Shown here piece by piece: positions 5,827 to 10,197 of a stretch of DNA of 10,197 nt. The stretch comes from Rhodospirillales bacterium (GTDB lineage Bacteria; Pseudomonadota; Alphaproteobacteria; UBA828): positions 1 through 10,197 of the forward strand of contig JAPOPO010000513.1 of assembly GCA_026712885.1 (NCBI GenBank), written 5' to 3'. Below the pieces are notes generated by a model. It ran no database searches and was not told where the DNA came from. It was given only the letters and a program-made list of their open reading frames with translations. Numbering within the stretch: the first letter of the stretch is position 1; every line of letters starts with the position of its first letter. A program made the translations under genes and the position numbers.

Positions 5827-6803
5827 GTGAGGAGTTCGACTGGGAAATTCCGCTCTCGGCGCAGCCCAAGCCGGAGCAGGTGTCCTTCGACCTCGACCGC
5901 GCGCTCGGTGCCGTCGTCGGCCTGCGCGCGACCATCCCCGAGGATGCGTTCACCGCCGGAATTCTGGGAACCGAGAGGACCGGCAACGGGATCCTGATCA
6001 GCGCGAACGGCCTCGTTCTCACCATCGGCTATCTGATTGCCGAGGCGGAATCGGTCTGGTTGACGGCGAGCGACGGCAGCGTGCTCGCAGGCCACGCGCT
6101 CGGCTACGACTTCGAATCGGGGTTTGGCCTGGTGCAGGCGCTCGGCCGCTTCAACGTGGCCCCGCTCGAGATCGGAAGCTCGGCCGCGCTCGAGGTCGGC
6201 GATTACGTGATCATGGCCGGCGACGGCGGCCGGCGCCACTCACTGAATGCGCGAGTCATCGCCAAGCGCGAGTTTGCCGGCTACTGGGAATACGTGCTGG
6301 ACGAAGCCGTCTTCACCGCGCCGCCGCATCCCAACTGGGGCGGGAGCGGGCTCATCGATCGCCACGGCCGGCTCGTCGGCATCGGTTCGCTGCTGGTGCG
6401 CCACGCCGACGGCGACGGGGCCGACACGCTGGACGGCAACATGATCGTGCCTATCGACCTGTTGCCGCCGATCCTCGACGACATGCAGACTCTGGGCCGC
6501 ACCCAGCGCCCGCCCCGGCCCTGGCTCGGCGCCTACGTCACCGAGGTCGAGGAGGCGCTCGTCGTTGCGGGTCTCGCGCCGGAAGGGCCGGCCGAGCAGG
6601 CGGAACTGCAGGTCGGCGATCAGGTGCTCGCGGTCAACCGCCAGCCGGTCAGCAGCCTCGTCGAGCTCTTCCGCAGCATTTGGGCGGTGGGCGAGGCGGG
6701 CGTCGCCGTGCCTCTCACCGTGATGCGCAACGGCGAGCCCCACGAGGTCAGGGTTCTCAGCGCCACGCGCGACGAGTTTATGAAGACGCCTCAACTACAT
6801 TGA
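5823..6803 (+). CDS. HtrA/DegP-like trypsin-fold protein with C-terminal PDZ domain, catalytic triad lost
   Basis: A 326-residue protein built as a trypsin-like domain (about 25-215) followed by a PDZ domain (about 232-315, with PWLGAYV at 233-239 and ELQVGDQVLAVNRQPV at 261-276). In active HtrA proteins the triad lies in LTNNHVV, TDLAVL and GNSGG. The matching places here read LTIGYLI (Tyr70 for His), ESGFGLV (Gly100 for Asp) and PNWGGSG (Gly173 for Ser), so all three residues are replaced while the surrounding fold motifs, such as GNGILISANGLVLT and GRLVGI, remain. It should not be a protease; a binding or scaffold role through the PDZ domain is inference. There is no signal peptide: the N-terminus is acidic (MSEEFDWEIP), so it is probably cytoplasmic, unlike periplasmic HtrA. 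Its 3' end overlaps the ROK kinase gene by 26 bases. Confidence 0.87.
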   Translation: MSEEFDWEIPLSAQPKPEQVSFDLDRALGAVVGLRATIPEDAFTAGILGTERTGNGILISANGLVLTIGYLIAEAESVWLTASDGSVLAGHALGYDFESGFGLVQALGRFNVAPLEIGSSAALEVGDYVIMAGDGGRRHSLNARVIAKREFAGYWEYVLDEAVFTAPPHPNWGGSGLIDRHGRLVGIGSLLVRHADGDGADTLDGNMIVPIDLLPPILDDMQTLGRTQRPPRPWLGAYVTEVEEALVVAGLAPEGPAEQAELQVGDQVLAVNRQPVSSLVELFRSIWAVGEAGVAVPLTVMRNGEPHEVRVLSATRDEFMKTPQLH

Positions 6804-7695
6804 CGTTGCCGGACATGAGCCACGCCGCGCCGCGCAGGCCGCTTTCTGGCCCGAAGCGCGCGCGAGCCAGCTTGGTGGCGGGCCGGGCCACGCTCGCGTG
6901 GGCGCCCCAGGCAGCGGGCACGAGGCGGTAAAGCGCCGCTATCTCCGAGAGCCCGCCGCCCAGCACGATCACGTCAGGGTCGAGCAAGTTGATGGCGCTG
7001 GCGAGCGCCTGGGCCAGGCGCTCCGCATAGCGCGCGACGGCCCTCGCCGCCTGCACCTCTCCTGATTCTGCCCACCCGCCGATCTCTTCGGCCGTGGCCT
7101 GGCCGCCTCCGAGCGCGGCGTAATCGCGCGAAAGCGCCGCCCCGTTGAGCCAGGTCTCGACGCAACCCTGGGCGAAGCGGCCGCAGGCGCATGGTATGCC
7201 GGCTCCCTCCGGCGTGGGCCACGGGTTGTGGCCCCACTCGCCGGCGGTGGCGTTGGCGCCCACCAGGACCTCGCCCCGCACCACCAGCCCACCGCCGACG
7301 CCGGTGCCGAGGATCACTCCCAACACCACCTCGGCCCCTGCGCCGGCGCCGTCGGTTGCCTCGGAGAGGGCGAAGCAGTTGGCGTCGTTGGCGAGCGCGA
7401 CCGGGCAGCCGAGCCGTGACTCCAGGGCCCGGCGCAGCGGCCGCATTTCGAGCCAGGGCAGGTTGACGATCATGCTGATATCGCCGTCCCTGGTGATGAC
7501 GCCCGGCAGGCTCACGCCTACGCCCGGCGCGCGCACGCCGGCGGTTGCGAGCTCCGCCACCATCTCGGCGACCGCGTCGACCACACCGTCGAAGCTCCCG
7601 GGCACCGGCCGGCGCAGGCGTGCGCGCTCCGCCCCGTCGCCGTCAAGACCGATGGCGGCAAGCTTGGTCCCGCCGATATCGATGCCAATGCGCAT
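6778..7695 (-). CDS. ROK-family sugar kinase, probable N-acetylglucosamine kinase
   Basis: A 305-residue cytosolic ATP-dependent sugar kinase. Motifs in order: phosphate loop DIGGTK (6-11), ANDANCFA (102-109) with Asp104 as the catalytic base, ATP-binding GTGVGGG (130-136), EWGHNPWP (153-160) with the sugar-binding Glu and zinc-ligand His156, and the zinc motif CACG (169-172) plus GC-VE (177-180). Length is normal for the family. The start ATG lies seven bases beyond the nagA stop, so the two form an operon; GGAGGT (7709-7714, inside the end of nagA) is rather far at 13 bases, with AGGG (7700-7703) closer. Next to nagA, phosphorylation of N-acetylglucosamine to GlcNAc-6-P is the likely job (NagK role); fructose or mannose kinases share these motifs, so specificity is inferred. 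Confidence 0.9.
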   Translation of the reverse strand: MRIGIDIGGTKLAAIGLDGDGAERARLRRPVPGSFDGVVDAVAEMVAELATAGVRAPGVGVSLPGVITRDGDISMIVNLPWLEMRPLRRALESRLGCPVALANDANCFALSEATDGAGAGAEVVLGVILGTGVGGGLVVRGEVLVGANATAGEWGHNPWPTPEGAGIPCACGRFAQGCVETWLNGAALSRDYAALGGGQATAEEIGGWAESGEVQAARAVARYAERLAQALASAINLLDPDVIVLGGGLSEIAALYRLVPAAWGAHASVARPATKLARARFGPESGLRGAAWLMSGNVNVVEASS

Positions 7696-7701
7696 CGCGC
7701 C

Positions 7702-8853
7702 CTATCCAACCTCCGATGTGTCGCTGCGTTCGCCGCCGATCCAAGTGGCGCGGACGCGGAGCTCATCGTCGAGCCAGACCAGATCGGCGCGGAGACCCGG
7801 CGCAAGCCGTCCCCGGCTCTCGGCAAGACCGAGAAAATCCGCCGGATAGGCAGCGGCCATGGCAAGCGCATCCTCGAGCGGGATGCCCACGTGGGCGACG
7901 CAGTTTCTCACCGCTTGTCCCATGTCGAGCAGCGAGCCGGCGAGCCTGCCATCGGCCGTGCGCAGGCAGCCGTCCACCACCCGCACGAGCTCGTCTCCCA
8001 GGCTGAATTCATCGAGCGCGGGTACGCCGACAGGCGCCATCGCATCAGTAACCAGAAAGAGTTTGCCGCGAGGTTTCGCACGCCATGCGAGGCGGACCAC
8101 GTCCCAATGCACATGGGCGCCGTCGGCGATGATACTGCAGGCGAGGTGGTCGCGGGTGAGCGCCGCGCCGGCGGCGCCCAGTTCCCGGTGGCCAAGCGGG
8201 CCCATGGCATTGAACAGGTGGGTTACGCCCTTCAATTGCGGCGCCGCCATATCGAAGGTGCGGGCGTCGGCCTCGGTGTGACCGGCGGCAACGATGACCC
8301 CGCGCGCCGCGAGCGCACCGATACTGTCACGCTCCACGCATTCCGGCGCCAGCGTCACGAGAGTTCGCCCGGCGCCCAGCGAGGCCAGCAGGTCGATGTC
8401 ATCGTCGCCCAACGCCGCAATCTCGTTCGCGTCATGGGCCCCGCGCCGCGCCAGGTTGATGTGGGGACCTTCGAAGTGGATGCCGAGGACCCCCGGCATC
8501 GCCCGGTCGAGAGCCTCCCGCACCGCTTCGACCGCCCGCGCCATGTCAGCGCGCGGGCCGGAAATGAAGGTCGGCAAGAAAGCAGTGGTGCCGAGGGCGC
8601 GATGAGCGTGGCCGATCCGCGCGATGGTCGCCGCCGTCGGCGCGTCGTTGAACATCACGTCACCGCCGCCGTTGACCTGGAGGTCAATAAACCCGGCGGC
8701 GAGAGTCCCGCCTTCGAGTTGCGTGATGCGAGCATCGGCCGGGACCGTGTCCTCCGTCACGATGTCGCGGATGACACCGTCCGCGCACACTAAGGCGCGG
8801 TCGGCCAGAAATCCCTCCGGCGTGTGCAGCCGGGCGCCGATCAAGGCGTCCAT
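7702..8853 (-). CDS. nagA: N-acetylglucosamine-6-phosphate deacetylase
   Basis: A 383-residue amidohydrolase-fold enzyme that removes acetate from GlcNAc-6-phosphate to give glucosamine-6-phosphate in the cytosol. Family signatures are all present: GFIDLQVNGGG (54-64), the metal Glu128 in GIHFEGPHIN, His192 in AAGHTEA, His212 with the substrate Asn215-Ala216 in THLFNAM, His248 in IADGAHVH, the catalytic Asp270 in LVTDAM, and GSLLDM (306-311). Length matches the E. coli enzyme (382). ATG 8851-8853 has AGGG (8859-8862) as ribosome site. It is the first gene of a two-gene unit with the ROK kinase, which would supply its substrate. No glucosamine-6-phosphate deaminase (nagB) or transporter gene lies in the window. 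It diverges from the oxidoreductase gene across a 93-base gap holding a dyad. Confidence 0.96.
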   Translation of the reverse strand: MDALIGARLHTPEGFLADRALVCADGVIRDIVTEDTVPADARITQLEGGTLAAGFIDLQVNGGGDVMFNDAPTAATIARIGHAHRALGTTAFLPTFISGPRADMARAVEAVREALDRAMPGVLGIHFEGPHINLARRGAHDANEIAALGDDDIDLLASLGAGRTLVTLAPECVERDSIGALAARGVIVAAGHTEADARTFDMAAPQLKGVTHLFNAMGPLGHRELGAAGAALTRDHLACSIIADGAHVHWDVVRLAWRAKPRGKLFLVTDAMAPVGVPALDEFSLGDELVRVVDGCLRTADGRLAGSLLDMGQAVRNCVAHVGIPLEDALAMAAAYPADFLGLAESRGRLAPGLRADLVWLDDELRVRATWIGGERSDTSEVG

Positions 8854-8873
8854 CGTCGCCCTAGCAACTGTCG

Positions 8874-8892
8874 CGGCGAAACGGGTTCGCCG
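8874..8892. promoter_or_regulatory. Inverted repeat in the nagA / oxidoreductase divergent gap, candidate operator
   Basis: CGGCGAA (8874-8880) and TTCGCCG (8886-8892) are perfect seven-base arms around a five-base centre. It lies 20 bases upstream of the nagA ATG and 54 bases upstream of the oxidoreductase ATG, a place from which one regulator could control both directions. I could not identify convincing -35/-10 boxes in the gap. Confidence 0.4.
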
Positions 8893-8946
8893 ACGGCAGG
8901 CAGAATGTTAGTGTCGGTGCAAAGGTCACGGAACCGGGTGTAAGCC

Positions 8947-9939
8947 ATGCTGCGCGCTGCCTCAATCGGGATGGGCTGGTGGTCCGACGAACTTGCAGAC
9001 GCCGTACAAGGAAAATCCGACGCAATTCGCATCGTGACCTGCTTCACTCGATCGGAGGAGAAGCGCGCGGCCTTCGCCAAGAGGTACGACACGGTCGCCC
9101 ACGACTCCTACGAGGCTGTGCTAGCCGATGAGACGATCGACGCGGTCATCCTGACCACGCCGCACTCCACCCATGCCGAGCAGGTGATCGCGGCGGCGGC
9201 GGCTGGCAAGCACGTCTTCTGCGAGAAGCCGTTCACGCTCACACGCGCGAGCGCGCAGGCGGCGGTGGATGCCTGCGCCGAGGCAGGCGTGGTACTCGCG
9301 ATCGGGCAGAACCGGCGCTGGCACAGCGCAACCCGCGAACTCAAGTACATGGTGGAGCGCGACCAACTCGGCACGATCCTCCACGCGGAGGCGAATTTCT
9401 CGGTCCCGAGCGCGCTCGGCTACCCGCCCGAGCTTTGGCGCTCCAACCGTGTCGAAAGCCCGGCCGGCTCGGTCACGGCGCTCGGCATCCACATGATCGA
9501 CGCTCTCATCTACCTCATGGGGCCGGTCGCGCGGGTCGCGGCGCAGGCCCACCGGCGCGCGGTCCCGGTCGACATCGACGACACGACTTCGGCGTTGTTC
9601 AGGTTCGAGTCTGGTGCCTCCGGCTATCTCGGCACGTTCTTCGCCTGCCCCCACACCTCGTACATCAATATCTACGGCACGAAGGGCAACGCGCTCGGCC
9701 AGATCGACAACAGCAAGCTCACACTCCACCAGGCCGACGAACCTGCGCGGGAGAGGTCGATCGAGCCGAACGACACGCTCAGGCTGGAGTTGGACGAGTT
9801 CGCCGCCGCCTGCACCGGCGAGGCGCAGTACACGGTGACGACCGAGGAGGCCGTGCACGGCATCGCCGTGATGGAAGCGCTGATCGAGGCCGCGGCCTCC
9901 AGCGAATGGGTGGAGGTCGCCGGCGGGAGTGGGGCATGA
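8947..9939 (+). CDS. Gfo/Idh/MocA-family NAD(P)-dependent oxidoreductase
   Basis: A 330-residue two-domain dehydrogenase. The N-terminal Rossmann domain opens with SIGMGWW (6-12), a GxG nucleotide loop, and continues through TTPHSTHAEQ (70-79) to CEKPFTL (92-98), whose Lys94 is the conserved catalytic lysine. The C-terminal alpha/beta domain carries ALGIHMIDALIYLMG (178-192), with His182 and Asp185 at the usual catalytic/substrate positions, and NIYGTKG (241-247). The family oxidises or reduces sugars, inositols and related polyols; specificity cannot be read from the sequence. ATG 8947 gives the family's normal N-terminus, with only a weak GGGTG ribosome site. Its stop overlaps the start of the racemase-family gene (ATGA), so they are translated from one message. 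It may also be tied to the divergent nagA unit. Confidence 0.93.
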   Translation: MLRAASIGMGWWSDELADAVQGKSDAIRIVTCFTRSEEKRAAFAKRYDTVAHDSYEAVLADETIDAVILTTPHSTHAEQVIAAAAAGKHVFCEKPFTLTRASAQAAVDACAEAGVVLAIGQNRRWHSATRELKYMVERDQLGTILHAEANFSVPSALGYPPELWRSNRVESPAGSVTALGIHMIDALIYLMGPVARVAAQAHRRAVPVDIDDTTSALFRFESGASGYLGTFFACPHTSYINIYGTKGNALGQIDNSKLTLHQADEPARERSIEPNDTLRLELDEFAAACTGEAQYTVTTEEAVHGIAVMEALIEAAASSEWVEVAGGSGA

Positions 9940-10197
9940 GCGCGCGCCACACCTTCTTCTGCATCGACGGCCACACCTGCGGCAATCCAGTGCGCGTGGT
10001 GGCGGGCGGCGGGCCACCGCTCGCGGGCGCTACCATGAGCGAGCGGCGCCAGCACTTCCTCCGCGATTACGACTGGATCCGCCGGGCGCTGATGTTCGAG
10101 CCGCGCGGCCACGACCTGATGTCGGGCGCGGTGCTCTACCCGCCGATTTCACGGGATGCCGATGTCGCACTGCTCTTCATCGAAACCAGCGGGTGCC
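9936..10197 (+). CDS. Proline racemase / 4-hydroxyproline epimerase family protein, 3' truncated
   Basis: ATG 9936 opens a frame that stays open to the window edge (87 codons). The opening FFCIDGHTCGNPVRVVAGG (about 7-25), the segment RGHDLMSGAVLYPP (about 56-69) and LFIETSGC at the edge are typical of the PrpF-unrelated proline racemase superfamily, which contains proline racemase, 4-hydroxyproline 2-epimerase and trans-3-hydroxyproline dehydratase. The first catalytic cysteine (MCGH motif) would come a few residues past the end, and the second site (DRSPCGTG-type) further on, so epimerase and dehydratase types cannot be told apart here. It overlaps the oxidoreductase stop by ATGA, implying translational coupling. 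Family call is strong despite the short fragment. Confidence 0.88.
   Translation, partial: MSARHTFFCIDGHTCGNPVRVVAGGGPPLAGATMSERRQHFLRDYDWIRRALMFEPRGHDLMSGAVLYPPISRDADVALLFIETSGC

Noticed and set aside
7891..8793. 300-codon plus-strand frame opposite nagA
   Set aside because: nagA on the minus strand shows every catalytic motif; the antisense frame shows none.
8886..8914. Sigma-70 promoter TTCGCC-N17-TAGTGT in front of the oxidoreductase gene
   Set aside because: Only three of six bases match in each box, no better than chance.
9121..10017. 298-codon minus-strand frame opposite the Gfo/Idh gene
   Set aside because: Arg-rich shadow; the plus-strand gene has Rossmann and EKP motifs and continues into the racemase gene by ATGA overlap.

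Overview
The window is a GC-rich, densely coded chromosomal segment (roughly two-thirds GC by eye). Strong G/C third-position preference, the protein families present and their small-molecule catabolic character fit an alphaproteobacterium, of the Rhizobiales/Rhodospirillales type; that is inference from style, not from a marker gene. I see no rRNA, tRNA, CRISPR array, insertion sequence or phage gene. No stretch longer than 300 bases lacks a gene; the longest gaps are 2249-2415, 5689-5822 and 8854-8946.

Layout. (1) 2-1540 (+): 5'-truncated M20-family Zn hydrolase of the N-carbamoyl-amino-acid hydrolase/allantoate amidohydrolase type. Its frame has no stop where the family normally ends and runs about 330 bases antisense into the next gene. 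(2) 1211-2248 (-): stand-alone catalytic domain of cobalamin-independent methionine synthase (MetE-like), all four zinc ligands present. (3) A 167-base divergent intergenic region with a sigma-54-like GG-N10-GC element pointing at (4) 2416-3246 (+), a nitrilase-superfamily amidohydrolase of the beta-ureidopropionase/N-carbamoylputrescine amidase type. (5) 3264-4796 (+): unrecognised exported protein. (6) 4834-5688 (+): DUF1295 membrane protein. (7) A 134-base gap with a perfect 12-bp AT-rich palindrome, possible alternative hairpins and a 40-codon small ORF. (8) 5823-6803 (+): HtrA-like protein with PDZ domain that has lost all three catalytic protease residues. (9) 6778-7695 (-): ROK-family sugar kinase, and (10) 7702-8853 (-): nagA, together a short amino-sugar operon. 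(11) A 93-base divergent gap with a dyad, then (12) 8947-9939 (+): Gfo/Idh/MocA oxidoreductase, overlapping by ATGA (13) 9936-end (+): 5' part of a proline racemase/4-hydroxyproline epimerase family gene.

How it fits together. The left third concerns N-carbamoyl/amide nitrogen compounds: two unrelated hydrolase folds that both attack carbamoyl amides flank a methyltransferase, and the possible sigma-54 element would fit nitrogen control. The right third is amino-sugar use (GlcNAc phosphorylation, then GlcNAc-6-P deacetylation) next to a divergent pair for a polyol/sugar-type dehydrogenase and an imino-acid epimerase. The middle block (exported protein, DUF1295 protein, pseudo-HtrA protein) has no clear pathway and is the least explained part.

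I did not find a convincing novel defence or mobile system. The most noteworthy items are the pseudo-HtrA protein and its unusual upstream region, the stop-less tail of the M20 gene, and the candidate sigma-54 element.
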